From Solirubrobacter deserti (GTDB taxonomy: Bacteria > Actinomycetota > Thermoleophilia > Solirubrobacterales > Solirubrobacteraceae): DNA of 64,000 nucleotides. The notes beneath the pieces are model-generated. The model made no database searches and was not told the origin of the DNA. It saw nothing but the letters and a program-made list of their open reading frames with translations. The stretch covers positions 496,001 through 560,000 of the forward strand of contig NZ_QPKJ02000002.1 of assembly GCF_003344625.1 (NCBI RefSeq), read 5' to 3'. This document shows, in pieces, positions 19,283 to 27,493 of the stretch. Within the stretch, counting starts at the first letter, position 1. Each line of letters opens with the position of its first letter. The translations under genes and the position numbers were made by a program.

Positions 19283-20022
19283 TCCGGATCGGCTTCCGGG
19301 TCCGGGCGCAGGATGCGGAAGTCGCCTATGTCCGGCTGGAACCGCTGCTCGCCGCGGGTTTCGAAGAAGTCGCGGATGGCGAGCATGTGGAGCTTGTGGT
19401 CTATGGCAAGGACGTGCCCGATGTGTCGTTCCCAGAGCTGGTCTCAGTGTCGCGGACGCTGATCGCCGATGGTTGGAGCACCGCCTGGCACGAGCACCTC
19501 GCGCCGGTGACGGTCGGCTCGGTGACGGTCCGGCCGCCGTGGCTGCCCGGGCCCGGGCTCGTCGTCGACCCGGGCGACACGTTCGGGCTCGCGTCGCACC
19601 CCACGACGCAACTGTGCCTCGCGCTGCTGCAGGAGCTCCCGCCGACGGCGCTGGCCGACTGGGGCTGCGGGTGCGGCGTGCTGGCCGCGGTCGGCGCACA
19701 GCTGGGGTTCACTCCGGTGGCGGGCTATGAGCTGGACCCCGCAGCGGTCGAGACGGCCCGCGGGAACGGTGTCGAAGCGCACGTCGCCGACGTCACCACG
19801 GGTGTGCCGTGGGCGCGCACCGTCGTCGCGAACCTGACGGCGGCGTTGATCGCGAACATGGGTGGCCAACCCGCGCCGACGGAGCCCGCCACGGTCGTCA
19901 TGTCGGGCGTTCTGGTCGCTCACGCGGACGTCCCGATCGCGACGTTCGGTCCGCTCGGCTTCGTCGAGCGTGAGCGGCGCGAGCTGGAAGGGTGGGCCGC
20001 GGTCGTGATGGAGGCCGCGTGA
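19279..20022 (+). CDS. Divergent PrmA-like methyltransferase paralogue
   Basis: This 247-residue protein aligns along its length with the PrmA-type protein encoded directly downstream: an N-terminal ferredoxin-like region (RIGFRVRAQDAEVAYVRLEP), then a Rossmann SAM-binding domain with ADWGCGCGVLAAVGAQLGF. Its PrmA signature is degraded. The loop reads DPGDTFGLASHPTTQ where the neighbour has EPGQGFGTGSHATTR, and the catalytic-side loop is VVANLTAAL. It probably arose by tandem duplication and may have changed substrate or lost activity. It overlaps dnaJ by 4 nt and the next gene by 4 nt. Confidence 0.75.
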   Translation: MIRIGFRVRAQDAEVAYVRLEPLLAAGFEEVADGEHVELVVYGKDVPDVSFPELVSVSRTLIADGWSTAWHEHLAPVTVGSVTVRPPWLPGPGLVVDPGDTFGLASHPTTQLCLALLQELPPTALADWGCGCGVLAAVGAQLGFTPVAGYELDPAAVETARGNGVEAHVADVTTGVPWARTVVANLTAALIANMGGQPAPTEPATVVMSGVLVAHADVPIATFGPLGFVERERRELEGWAAVVMEAA

Positions 20023-20807
20023 TCCGGCTGGCCGTGCGGGTCCGGCGCGAGCACGCCGAGGTCGTGCTCCTGGACCTGATGGCCTTCGCGCCCGGCGGGT
20101 TGGAGGAGATCGAGGACGGCGACTTCGTCGAGTACGTGCTCTACGGCGCGCCCGGCGAGTTGCCCGAGATCGGCGATGTGCGCGCGGCCGCCGGGGACGC
20201 GGTGGTGGACGTCTCCACGAGCGAGGTGCCGGACGTCGACTGGCACTCGTTCCACGTGCCGATCGATGTAGGACCGATTCGTGTGCGTCCGCCGTGGCAC
20301 GAGCCGCGCGACGGCGCGCTCGACGTCGTGATCGAGCCGGGCCAGGGCTTCGGCACCGGCTCGCACGCGACCACCCGGCTGACGCTGGAGCTGCTGACCG
20401 AGCTCGAACCGGAGGGCGCGCTCGCCGACTGGGGGTGCGGCAGCGGCATCCTCGCGATCGCGGCCGCGAAGCTCGGTTGGTCGCCGGTGCTCGCGTGCGA
20501 CATCGAGCCCGAGTCCGTGGCCGAGGCGATCGAGAGCGCACGCGTGAACGAGGTCGAGCTGGAGGTCACGCGCTGCGACGTGCGCGCCGGAGGGCCACCG
20601 GCGCCGACCGTGCTCGCGAACCTCGTCCGCCCGCTGCTCCTGCAGGTCGCCCAGAACCTGAGCACGGTGCCCGACCGGCTGATCGTCAGCGGCCTCGAAC
20701 TGGACGAGGTCGACGAGGTCCTCGCCGCCTTCGCCCGGCACGGCCTCACCCAACGCGCCCGCCGCGAGGGCGGCGGCTGGGCCGCGATCGAGCTCGTCCG
20801 GACCTGA
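20019..20807 (+). CDS. prmA: Ribosomal protein L11 methyltransferase
   Basis: This 262-residue SAM-dependent methyltransferase is predicted to methylate ribosomal protein L11. An N-terminal recognition domain is followed by the PrmA signature EPGQGFGTGSHATTRLTLEL. SAM motif I is ADWGCGSGILAIAAAKLGW, and the ACDIEPESV acidic loop and VLANLVRPLLL follow, matching the family's N-[IL] motif. The GTG at 20019 overlaps the upstream stop as GTGA. PrmA downstream of dnaJ is a conserved arrangement and supports calling this copy, rather than the first, the true prmA. Confidence 0.88.
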   Translation: MIRLAVRVRREHAEVVLLDLMAFAPGGLEEIEDGDFVEYVLYGAPGELPEIGDVRAAAGDAVVDVSTSEVPDVDWHSFHVPIDVGPIRVRPPWHEPRDGALDVVIEPGQGFGTGSHATTRLTLELLTELEPEGALADWGCGSGILAIAAAKLGWSPVLACDIEPESVAEAIESARVNEVELEVTRCDVRAGGPPAPTVLANLVRPLLLQVAQNLSTVPDRLIVSGLELDEVDEVLAAFARHGLTQRARREGGGWAAIELVRT

Positions 20808-20825
20808 AGCGGGACTGTCCCGCTT
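20807..20825 (+). terminator. Short hairpin after prmA
   Basis: AAGCGGGA (20807-20814) pairs perfectly with TCCCGCTT (20818-20825) around a CTG loop; TAGG follows. It begins in the prmA stop codon and precedes the next GTG by 12 nt. It could be a weak terminator of the hrcA-dnaJ-prmA run. Confidence 0.55.
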
Positions 20826-20837
20826 TAGGATTGAGGG

Positions 20838-21791
20838 GTGATCACGCTTGACGACGTCCAGGCCGCGGCGCGGCGGCTCGACGGGGTCGCGCACCGCACC
20901 CCGGTCATCACCGCGCAGGCGCTCGACGAGGCGACCGGTGCCGCGCGGGTGCTGCTCAAGGCCGAGAACCTGCAGCGCGTCGGCGCGTTCAAGTTCCGCG
21001 GCGCCTACAACGCGGTCGCGTCGCTGAGCGACGAGGACCGCCGCCGCGGGGTGGCGGCGGTGTCGAGCGGAAACCACGCGCAGGCCGTCGCGCTGGCCGC
21101 GCGGTTGCATCAGATCCCGGCGGTGATCCTGATGCCCGAGGACGCGCCCAAGGGCAAGCTGGCGGCGACCTCCGGCTACGGCGCCGAGATCGTGCCGTTC
21201 GACCGCTACGCCGTCGAACGCGACGAGCTGCTCGAGGAGCTGGTCGCGGCGCGCGGGCTCACGCCGATCCACCCGTACGACAACGTGCACGTGATGGCCG
21301 GCCAGGGGACCACCGCGTTGGAGCTGATCGAGGACGCCGGACCGCTCGACGTGCTGCTGGTGTGCCTCGGCGGCGGCGGGCTGCTGTCGGGCTGCGCCAC
21401 GGCGACCGCGGCGCTGTCGCCGGACACGCGCATCATCGGCGTCGAGCCGGAGGCGGGCGACGACTGGGTGCGCTCGCTGGCCGCGAACGAGATCGTCCGC
21501 ATCGACGTCCCGCGCACGATCGCCGACGGCCAGCAGACACCGGCGCCGGGCGAGCTCACGTTCCCGGTGGTGCGGAAGCTGGTGGACGAGGTCGTGACCG
21601 TGTCCGACGCTGAGATCGTCACCGCGATGAAGCTGCTGTTCGAGCGGGCGAAGGTCGTCGCCGAGCCCAGCGGCGCGTCCGCGTTCGCGGCGTTGTTGGC
21701 GGGCAAGGTCGACGCGAAGGGGCTGCGCGTGGGCGTGACGATCTCGGGTGGGAACGTCACCGCCGCGCGGTTCGCGGAACTGGTCGGCTAG
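20838..21791 (+). CDS. PLP-dependent threonine dehydratase/serine racemase-like enzyme
   Basis: This 317-residue fold-type II PLP enzyme has the Schiff-base lysine K52 in VGAFKFRGAYN, the substrate loop SSGNHAQAVA, a phosphate-binding GGGGLLSG loop and a final SGGNV. It lacks the regulatory C-terminal domain of biosynthetic IlvA. It is therefore closer to catabolic threonine/serine dehydratases, serine racemase or threo-3-hydroxyaspartate ammonia-lyase; sequence alone does not choose among these. It starts at GTG 20838 with GAGG just upstream. It follows a hairpin and ends before a long imperfect hairpin, so it may be a single-gene transcript. Confidence 0.88.
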   Translation: MITLDDVQAAARRLDGVAHRTPVITAQALDEATGAARVLLKAENLQRVGAFKFRGAYNAVASLSDEDRRRGVAAVSSGNHAQAVALAARLHQIPAVILMPEDAPKGKLAATSGYGAEIVPFDRYAVERDELLEELVAARGLTPIHPYDNVHVMAGQGTTALELIEDAGPLDVLLVCLGGGGLLSGCATATAALSPDTRIIGVEPEAGDDWVRSLAANEIVRIDVPRTIADGQQTPAPGELTFPVVRKLVDEVVTVSDAEIVTAMKLLFERAKVVAEPSGASAFAALLAGKVDAKGLRVGVTISGGNVTAARFAELVG

Positions 21792-21809
21792 CGCCGTGGT
21801 CGGAGCGCC

Positions 21810-21856
21810 GGCCGCCCGGCAGGAGCCGCGCAGTGGACGGCTTCCTCGGGGCGGCC
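21810..21856 (+). other. Long imperfect hairpin between dehydratase and EamA genes
   Basis: GGCCGCCC (21810-21817) pairs with GGGCGGCC (21849-21856). Inside it, AGGAGCCG pairs with CGGCTTCCT apart from one bulge. The structure fills most of the 72-nt gap and ends 7 nt before the next GTG. It may be a terminator, or it may control initiation at 21864. Confidence 0.4.
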
Positions 21857-21863
21857 TGCGGGG

Positions 21864-22655
21864 GTGAGCGCGGCCGCGCTCGTGATCGTGCTCGGCTCCG
21901 CGGTGCTGCACGCGGGCTGGAACGCGCTGGTCGCAGGCGCGCGCGACACGCACGCGACCGCCGCCGTCGCGATGCTCACCGGGGTCGCCGTGTTCGCGGT
22001 GCCCGCCGCGCTCACGTGGCGCTTGGAGGCCGAGGCGTGGCCGTACATCGCCGCTTCGGCCGGGCTCGAGCTGGCCTATTTCGCGTTGCTCGCCTCGACC
22101 TACAGCCGCGCGGACTACTCGTTCGCCTACCCGGTCGCGCGCGGGGCGGCGCCGGTGCTCGTCCTGCTGGTCAGCGTCGTCGCGCTCGGCGCGGACGTCT
22201 CGGCGCTCGCGATCGCCGGCATCCTCGCCGTCACCGGTGGCGTGTTGCTCGTGCGCGGCGTCGGCACGGAGGCCGTTGACGCGACGAGCCTGCTGTTCGC
22301 GCTCGGCGTGGGCGCGTGCATCGCGGGCTACACGCTCGTCGACGATCACGGCGTCGAGCACGCGGCGCCGATCCCGTACTTCGTGGTCGTGCTGCTCGCC
22401 GCCGCGATCCCCTACGCGGCCGTCGTCGGACCCGCCCGCCTGCGCGGCGCCGTCGACCGGCGCTCGCTGCCCGCGGGCGGCGCGATGGCCGCCGCCTACA
22501 TCCTCGTGCTGGCCGCGCTCGAACGCGCCCCCGCCGCGCCCGTGGCCGCGCTGCGGGAGACCAGCGTCCTGCTGGCCGGCGCGGGTGGCGGGCGCCGCCG
22601 GCTCGCGGGCTCGCTGCTGGTCGCGCTCGGCATCGCCGCCGTCGTGCTTGGATAG
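21864..22655 (+). CDS. EamA/DMT-family membrane transporter, C-terminally shortened
   Basis: This 263-residue polytopic membrane protein of the drug/metabolite transporter type has two EamA-like halves. The first contains HAGWNALVAGARD and ASTYSRADYSFAYPVARGAAP. The second contains ACIAGYTLVDDHGVE and ALRETSVLLAG. Family members usually have about one more helix after the ETSV motif, ending in a GER loop. Here the motif runs directly into GAGGGRRRLAGSLLVALG, so roughly 15 residues appear missing. Substrate is unknown. The start is GTG at 21864; cutA follows 5 nt after the stop. Confidence 0.78.
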   Translation: MSAAALVIVLGSAVLHAGWNALVAGARDTHATAAVAMLTGVAVFAVPAALTWRLEAEAWPYIAASAGLELAYFALLASTYSRADYSFAYPVARGAAPVLVLLVSVVALGADVSALAIAGILAVTGGVLLVRGVGTEAVDATSLLFALGVGACIAGYTLVDDHGVEHAAPIPYFVVVLLAAAIPYAAVVGPARLRGAVDRRSLPAGGAMAAAYILVLAALERAPAAPVAALRETSVLLAGAGGGRRRLAGSLLVALGIAAVVLG

Positions 22656-22660
22656 GCCAC

Positions 22661-22975
22661 GTGCCCACGCCGATGCTGTGCCTCGTCACGACGCCGCGCG
22701 CCGACGCGGCGCGGATCGCCGACGCGATCGTCACCGCACGCGAGGCCGCGTGCGTGAACATCGTCCCGACCGTCGACTCGGTCTACTGGTGGGAGGGGAA
22801 GGTCGAGCGCGACGAGGAGGCACTGCTCGTGGTCAAGACGACCGAGGAGCGGCTCGACAGCCTGCGCACGCTGCTCGACGAGATCCATCCGTACGACGTG
22901 TTCGAGCTGGTGGCGACGGCGATCGACGCCGGCAACGACGCGTACCTGCGCTGGATCACGGCGTCCGTGCGATAG
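22661..22975 (+). CDS. cutA: CutA1-like protein
   Basis: This 104-residue protein of the CutA1 family forms trimers with a PII-like fold and is linked to divalent-cation tolerance in E. coli. Family landmarks are LVTTPRADAARIADAIVTAR, AACVNIVPTVDSVYWWEGK and EEALLVVKTTEERLD, followed by HPYDVFELVA. The GTG at 22661 is preferred. An ATG four codons later would remove only VPTP. Its 3' end overlaps the convergent DUF192 gene by 20 nt. Actual metal function in this organism is not shown by the sequence. Confidence 0.92.
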   Translation: MPTPMLCLVTTPRADAARIADAIVTAREAACVNIVPTVDSVYWWEGKVERDEEALLVVKTTEERLDSLRTLLDEIHPYDVFELVATAIDAGNDAYLRWITASVR

Positions 22976-23294
22976 CGGCGACGAACCCGGCCGCGCAACC
23001 GCCGCGGACCTCGATCACCGACCGGGCCGCCAGGCACGTGCGAAACCGGCGCGGTCGCACCGCCTCGTCCACCCGCACGACCGCGCCGGACCGGTCCAGC
23101 CAGATCAGGTCGAGCGCGAATCGCATCCCGAACGTGTGCACGGACCGGCACGGCGCCAGTTCGAGCCCGACGTCGGGCGGCATCTCGTCCATCCGCGACA
23201 GCCCTTTTCCTCGCGTCGCGCGGGTTCGAGCCGCGGCGATCCGCAGCCCACCGGGGAGTTCACGGGCTGGTAAGGCGTCCAGTCGTGCGACCAC
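22956..23294 (-). CDS. DUF192 family protein
   Basis: This 112-residue protein has the DUF192 core: CRSVHTFGMRFALDLIWLD, then GAVVRVDEAVRP and ARSVIEVRGG. Homologues are often secreted or lipoproteins of unknown function. This one has no clear signal peptide and starts at GTG 23294. It is divergent from yqeY, with a 35-nt gap, and converges on cutA. Confidence 0.85.
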   Translation of the reverse strand: MVARLDALPARELPGGLRIAAARTRATRGKGLSRMDEMPPDVGLELAPCRSVHTFGMRFALDLIWLDRSGAVVRVDEAVRPRRFRTCLAARSVIEVRGGCAAGFVAAIARTP

Positions 23295-23321
23295 GGAGGA
23301 GAATGCTGCCGGATCGCGACG

Positions 23322-23327
23322 TACACT
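23322..23327 (+). promoter_or_regulatory. Candidate -10 element for yqeY
   Basis: TACACT ends 2 nt before the ATG at 23330. The usual 6-8 nt distance to +1 would place transcription start at or just after the alternative GTG at 23333, suggesting a leaderless message. No strong -35 was recognised. Confidence 0.45.
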
Positions 23328-23329
23328 GA

Positions 23330-23764
23330 ATGGTGTTGCAGATAGCCGAGCGCATCAGAGCGGACGTGACCACCGCCATGAAGGCGGGGGAGCGCGATCG
23401 CGTCGCGGCGCTCCGGCTGATCCTGTCCGAGCTCCAGAAGGCGGAGAAAGAAGGCGGGGCGGACGAGCAGGCCGTCCTGCGGCGCGAGCGCAAGCGGCGC
23501 CGGGAAGCGGAGGAGACCTTCCGCGCGAACGGCCGGGCGGAGCTCGCGGACAAGGAAGCCGCGGAGGCCGAGATCATCGAGGCCTACCTGCCGCAGGAGC
23601 TGTCGGACGCGGAGCTGGAAGCCCTCGTCAACGCGGGAGTGGAGGCGACCGGAGCGTCGTCCCCGCGCGACATGGGCCGGGTGATCAAGCACGTGATGGA
23701 GGCCGCCGGCGGCCGCGCCGACGGCAAGAGGGTCTCGACCAAGGTGAAGGAAGCGCTTTCCTAG
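23330..23764 (+). CDS. yqeY: GatB/YqeY domain protein
   Basis: This 144-residue YqeY-type protein is related to the tRNA-binding tail domain of GatB but stands alone; its exact role is unknown. It is helical and charged: ERIRADVTTAMKAGERDRVA, LRLILSELQKAE, then EIIEAYLPQELSDAEL and MGRVIKHVMEAAGGRADGKR. Two starts are possible, ATG 23330 and GTG 23333, and the -10-like element favours the latter as a leaderless start. Its stop is directly followed by the phoH ATG, so it heads a yqeY-phoH-ybeY-era operon. Confidence 0.92.
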   Translation: MVLQIAERIRADVTTAMKAGERDRVAALRLILSELQKAEKEGGADEQAVLRRERKRRREAEETFRANGRAELADKEAAEAEIIEAYLPQELSDAELEALVNAGVEATGASSPRDMGRVIKHVMEAAGGRADGKRVSTKVKEALS

Positions 23765-24742
23765 ATGGCACGTAGGCAGCTGGAGGTATCGAACGAGGTC
23801 GCGGCGGAGCTCGCCGGCTCCCGCGACGCCGCGCTGCGCACGCTGGAGGAGCAGCTCGACTGCGAGGTGTTCCTGCGCGGCAACATCGTCACGCTGGACG
23901 GTGAGGCCGAGGCGGTGCAGGTTGGCGCGACCGTCATCCGCGAGCTCTCGGCGATGGTCGAGCGCGGGCACGACATCGGGCCCGCGACGGTCGAGGCCGT
24001 CGCGCGCGTGCTCGAGTCCAGCGAGTCGCCCTCGCGCGTGCTCGAGGACGTCGTGTGGCGCCACCGCAACCTGCGCGTCGCCCCCAAGTCCGTCAACCAG
24101 AAGCGCTACGTGGACGCGATCCGTCGCTCGACGGTGACCTTCGGCGTCGGCCCGGCCGGCACCGGCAAGACGTTCCTGGCCATGGCGATGGCCACCGCGG
24201 CCCTGTCGCGCCGCGAGGTCAACCGCATCATCCTCACGCGGCCGGCGGTGGAGGCGGGCGAGCGGCTCGGCTTCCTCCCGGGCGACCTGATGGCCAAGGT
24301 GGACCCGTACCTGCGCCCGCTGTTCGACGCGCTCAACGACATGATGGACCCCGAGCGCGTGGCCACGCATCTCGAGAAGGGCGTGATCGAGGTCGCGCCG
24401 CTCGCGTTCATGCGCGGCCGGACGCTCAATGACTCGTTCGTGATCCTGGACGAAGCCCAGAACACGACGCCTGAGCAGATGAAGATGTTCCTCACCCGCC
24501 TCGGCTTCGGCTCGCGGATGGTCGTGACCGGCGACGTCACGCAGGTGGACCTGCCGCGCGACCAGAAGTCCGGCCTCGTGGTGGTGGGCGACATCCTCAA
24601 GGAGGTCGAGGGTGTGGAGTTCGTGCGCTTCGGCGGCGACGACGTCGTCCGCCACAAGCTCGTGCAGCGGATCGTGGAGGCCTACGACCAGCATGCGGCC
24701 GATCAGCCGTCCGGTCTGCGGCCGGCAAGACGTACCGCTTGA
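23765..24742 (+). CDS. phoH: PhoH-like ATPase
   Basis: This 325-residue P-loop ATPase of the PhoH/YbeZ type has a Walker A of GVGPAGTGKTFLAMAMA near residues 127-141 and a Walker B of FVILDEAQN near 225. MVVTGDVTQVDLP follows, a family signature. An N-terminal KH-like region precedes the ATPase (LDCEVFLRGNIVTLDGEAEA). PhoH proteins usually sit next to ybeY and are thought to act with it in RNA or ribosome maturation, and that neighbour is present here. It starts immediately after the yqeY stop. Confidence 0.95.
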   Translation: MARRQLEVSNEVAAELAGSRDAALRTLEEQLDCEVFLRGNIVTLDGEAEAVQVGATVIRELSAMVERGHDIGPATVEAVARVLESSESPSRVLEDVVWRHRNLRVAPKSVNQKRYVDAIRRSTVTFGVGPAGTGKTFLAMAMATAALSRREVNRIILTRPAVEAGERLGFLPGDLMAKVDPYLRPLFDALNDMMDPERVATHLEKGVIEVAPLAFMRGRTLNDSFVILDEAQNTTPEQMKMFLTRLGFGSRMVVTGDVTQVDLPRDQKSGLVVVGDILKEVEGVEFVRFGGDDVVRHKLVQRIVEAYDQHAADQPSGLRPARRTA

Positions 24743-24794
24743 ACGCGAAGTCGAGACACCCCCGCCGCCCCACCCCGATCATCCGACCTGGACA

Positions 24795-25175
24795 TTGTTA
24801 GAGGTTGACGTGATCGGCAGCGCGCTCCCGCGGGAGCGCGTCGAGGAGGCGGTGGGCTACGCCGCCGCCTCCGCGGGCATCTCCGAGGGTCACGTCGCGG
24901 TGTCGTTCGTGACGCCCGAGCGGATCGCCGAGCTCAACGAGACCTGGCGCGGGAAGGAAGGCCCCACTGATGTCCTCTCCTTCCCGATCGACGAGGACGA
25001 CGAGGACCCGCTCGGCGAGCGTGAGCTCGGCGACGTCTTCATCTGCCCCGAGCACACGGTGGACCTGATGGAGGCCGTCGTCCACGGCGTGCTGCACTTG
25101 ACGGGCATGGACCACGAGACCGACGAGGGCGAGATGCTCGCGCTGCAGGCCGAGATCATGGGGTGGCTGCGATGA
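24795..25175 (+). CDS. ybeY: Endoribonuclease YbeY
   Basis: This approximately 126-residue metal-dependent endoribonuclease acts in 16S rRNA 3'-end maturation and ribosome quality control. The zinc-binding motif is HGVLHLTGMDH near residues 97-107. The upstream ELNETWRGKEGPTDVLSFP segment is also characteristic. The frame is open well upstream. A TTG at 24795 keeps the first beta strand (LEVDVIGS) and is chosen. A GTG at 24810 has a better-spaced AGAGG but would cut that strand, so the start is uncertain. The stop overlaps the era ATG as ATGA. Confidence 0.92.
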   Translation: MLEVDVIGSALPRERVEEAVGYAAASAGISEGHVAVSFVTPERIAELNETWRGKEGPTDVLSFPIDEDDEDPLGERELGDVFICPEHTVDLMEAVVHGVLHLTGMDHETDEGEMLALQAEIMGWLR

Positions 25176-26056
25176 CCCGTTCCGGCTTCGTCGCGCTCGC
25201 CGGCCGGCCGAACGTCGGCAAGTCGACGCTCGTGAACGCGATGGTCGGCCGCAAGGTCGCGATCGTGTCCGACAAGCCGCAGACGACGCGGCGTGCGATC
25301 CGCGGCGTCGTCACCACGCCGGAGTTCCAGCTCGTGCTGACCGACCTGCCGGGCGTGCAGAAGCCGCGCGACGCGCTGACCTCCCGCATGCAGAAGCGGG
25401 TGGAGACGGAGCTGAGCGAGGCCGACGCCGCGCTGTTCGTGGTCAATGGCGACCAGGGCATCGGCGGTGCCGGGGACCGCTTCATCGCCGAGGCGCTCAG
25501 CCAGGCGAGGGTCCCGATCGTCATCGCCGTGAACAAGATCGACCGGATGAACCACGACAAGACGGTGAAGTCGCTGGTCCTCACGGAGGAGCTCGGCCTC
25601 CCCGAGGCCGACGTGTTCCCGATCTCCGCCCGCACGGGCAAGGGCGTGCCCGCGCTGGTCGACCATCTCGCGAGCCTGCTCCCCGAGGGCCCGTTCTACT
25701 TCCCGCCCGAAGACCACTCCGACCAGCCCGAGGACGTCCTGCTGGCCGAGCTCGTCCGCGAGCAGGTGCTCCTGCGCACCCGTCAGGAGGTCCCGCACGC
25801 GGTCGAGGTCCAGGTCGAGGAGATCGAGGAGCGCGACAATGTGACCGCGGTCCGCGCGATCATGTGGGTGGAGACCGAGTCCCAGAAGGGCATCCTGATC
25901 GGCCACCACGGCCGCATGATCAAGTCGATCGGCACGGCCGCGCGCAAGGAGATCGAGCGCGAGCTGGCCGACCACGTCCACCTGGACCTGTCCGTCCGCG
26001 TTCGCCGCTCCTGGCGCGCCGACGACGCGCTACTGGACCGGCTGGGGATCACGTAG
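25172..26056 (+). CDS. era: GTPase Era
   Basis: This 294-residue GTPase binds 16S rRNA and assists 30S assembly. G1 is GRPNVGKS (residues 11-18), the Era effector region is KPQTTRRAIRG, and G4 is NKID. A C-terminal KH domain has GHHGRMIKSIG. The G3 box reads DLPG rather than the common DTPG. The ATG at 25172 overlaps the ybeY stop by 4 nt; an in-frame upstream ATG would extend further into ybeY. The 3' end overlaps the convergent minus-strand gene by 27 nt. Confidence 0.96.
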   Translation: MTRSGFVALAGRPNVGKSTLVNAMVGRKVAIVSDKPQTTRRAIRGVVTTPEFQLVLTDLPGVQKPRDALTSRMQKRVETELSEADAALFVVNGDQGIGGAGDRFIAEALSQARVPIVIAVNKIDRMNHDKTVKSLVLTEELGLPEADVFPISARTGKGVPALVDHLASLLPEGPFYFPPEDHSDQPEDVLLAELVREQVLLRTRQEVPHAVEVQVEEIEERDNVTAVRAIMWVETESQKGILIGHHGRMIKSIGTAARKEIERELADHVHLDLSVRVRRSWRADDALLDRLGIT

Positions 26057-27493
26057 CGCGCTGCGCGCGTCTGTCGCTTCCAGGTGGCGGATGCGCGCGG
26101 TGGTGCTCTTCCCGAACGCCACCGCCAGCGTGGCGAGCTGCGCCCGGCGCTGGAACGGGTTCTGGGAGACGGTGTGCGACTCGCGCAGCCGCGCGGGCGC
26201 GAGCACGGTCGTGCGCGCGATCAGCAGCGAGCGCACGGCGAGCCGGCCGTCCGCGACGTGCCAGCCCGCGTCGCGCCAGCGCGCCCAGCCGTAGAGCGAG
26301 ACCACGAGCGCGATCACCGACCACGGGCCCAGCAACAGCCACCCGCCGATCGTCAGTGCGAGCGCGACCAGCGCCGGAACGAGCACGTAGCGGCGCAGCG
26401 CACGCCGCGGCGGGCGCTCGACCACCAGCTCGTCCGCGAACTCGGGCAGGAACTCGTCCAGGAACGCGCGCACGTCGCGCACGCGCAGGACGGGGAACAG
26501 GGTCCGCGCCGCGCTCGCCTCGTCCGCGTAACCCGTGACCTCGACGGTGAGGGCGCACAGGCCGAACGGGCGCCGCAGCAGGCCCTCCACCACCCGCACG
26601 GCGCGCACCCGGCCGACCGGCACGGTCGCCTCGTTGCGCGAGATCAGGCCGCGCCGCACGCGCAGGCGCTCCTGATCGCGTACGAGCGTGAAGCCGCCGA
26701 ACGCGATCACCGACCCCGCGATCGACAGCAGCCACGCGAGCGCCAGCAGGCCGACGACGACCAGCACGGCGGCGGTGACCGACTGGGGGAGGAAGCGCAC
26801 GGCGTCCTCCTGCTCGGACTCGCCGACCTGGCCGACCACCTGGCCGAGCGCGGCCACGACCGGCACGAGCACGCCGAGCTGGCCCGCCGTGAGCGCGGTG
26901 ATCGCCAGCTCCCGGCCCGTCAGGCGGCGCGAACGTCCCGTCTCCTCGACCGCCGCGACCGGGACGGCTCCAAGCCGCGCGGCGCGCAGGTCCTCCACGG
27001 CTTCGGGCGCCAGCGCGGGCAGCGCGACCTCGCCGCCCTTCTTGCCCGCGCCGGTCTGCACGTCGACGGCGAACACGCCGAACGCGCGCTGCAGCGGGCC
27101 CTGGTGGACGTCCAGGCCCTCGATGCGCTCGAGCGGGACCTTGGTCTCACTGCGGCGCAGCAGCCCGGTGTGGTGGTGGACGGCGGCCTCGTCGATCCAC
27201 CACCTCGTCGTGCTCCAGCGCACGTAGCCGCTCACGCCCGCGATCACGAGCCCGGCGCCCGCGAACGCCGCCGCCCGAACCAGCTCGCGGGCCTCGAACT
27301 CGCCGCCCAGCAGCGGCATGACGACGATGATCAGCAGCGGGAACAGGCCCTGGCGCAGCGCGGCCGCGGAGTACACGACCAACGCGGCCGGATGCAACCG
27401 CCGACGCTCGGCCGGCGGCCTCGCGCCGGTGGGAGCACTCGCCCCGGGGGCTCGTTCTCCCGCCTGGAGCTGGGTGCCGTCGGGATCAGGCAT
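26030..27493 (-). CDS. Bacterial PH-domain membrane protein, YdbT-like
   Basis: This 487-residue membrane protein has repeated bPH2 domains. The first has hydrophobic helices (LRQGLFPLLIIVVMPLL) followed by WWIDEAAVHHHTGLLRRSET and VPLERIEGLDVHQGPLQRAFG. Two further copies show the same layout, for example ERLRVRRGLISRNEATVPVG with VRAVRVVEGLLRRPFG. The pairing with a small single-PH protein encoded just upstream is the YdbS/YdbT arrangement seen in many Gram-positive bacteria. Function is unknown. It overlaps the upstream gene by 8 nt and the era 3' end by 27 nt. Confidence 0.85.
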   Translation of the reverse strand: MPDPDGTQLQAGERAPGASAPTGARPPAERRRLHPAALVVYSAAALRQGLFPLLIIVVMPLLGGEFEARELVRAAAFAGAGLVIAGVSGYVRWSTTRWWIDEAAVHHHTGLLRRSETKVPLERIEGLDVHQGPLQRAFGVFAVDVQTGAGKKGGEVALPALAPEAVEDLRAARLGAVPVAAVEETGRSRRLTGRELAITALTAGQLGVLVPVVAALGQVVGQVGESEQEDAVRFLPQSVTAAVLVVVGLLALAWLLSIAGSVIAFGGFTLVRDQERLRVRRGLISRNEATVPVGRVRAVRVVEGLLRRPFGLCALTVEVTGYADEASAARTLFPVLRVRDVRAFLDEFLPEFADELVVERPPRRALRRYVLVPALVALALTIGGWLLLGPWSVIALVVSLYGWARWRDAGWHVADGRLAVRSLLIARTTVLAPARLRESHTVSQNPFQRRAQLATLAVAFGKSTTARIRHLEATDARSALRDPQPVQ

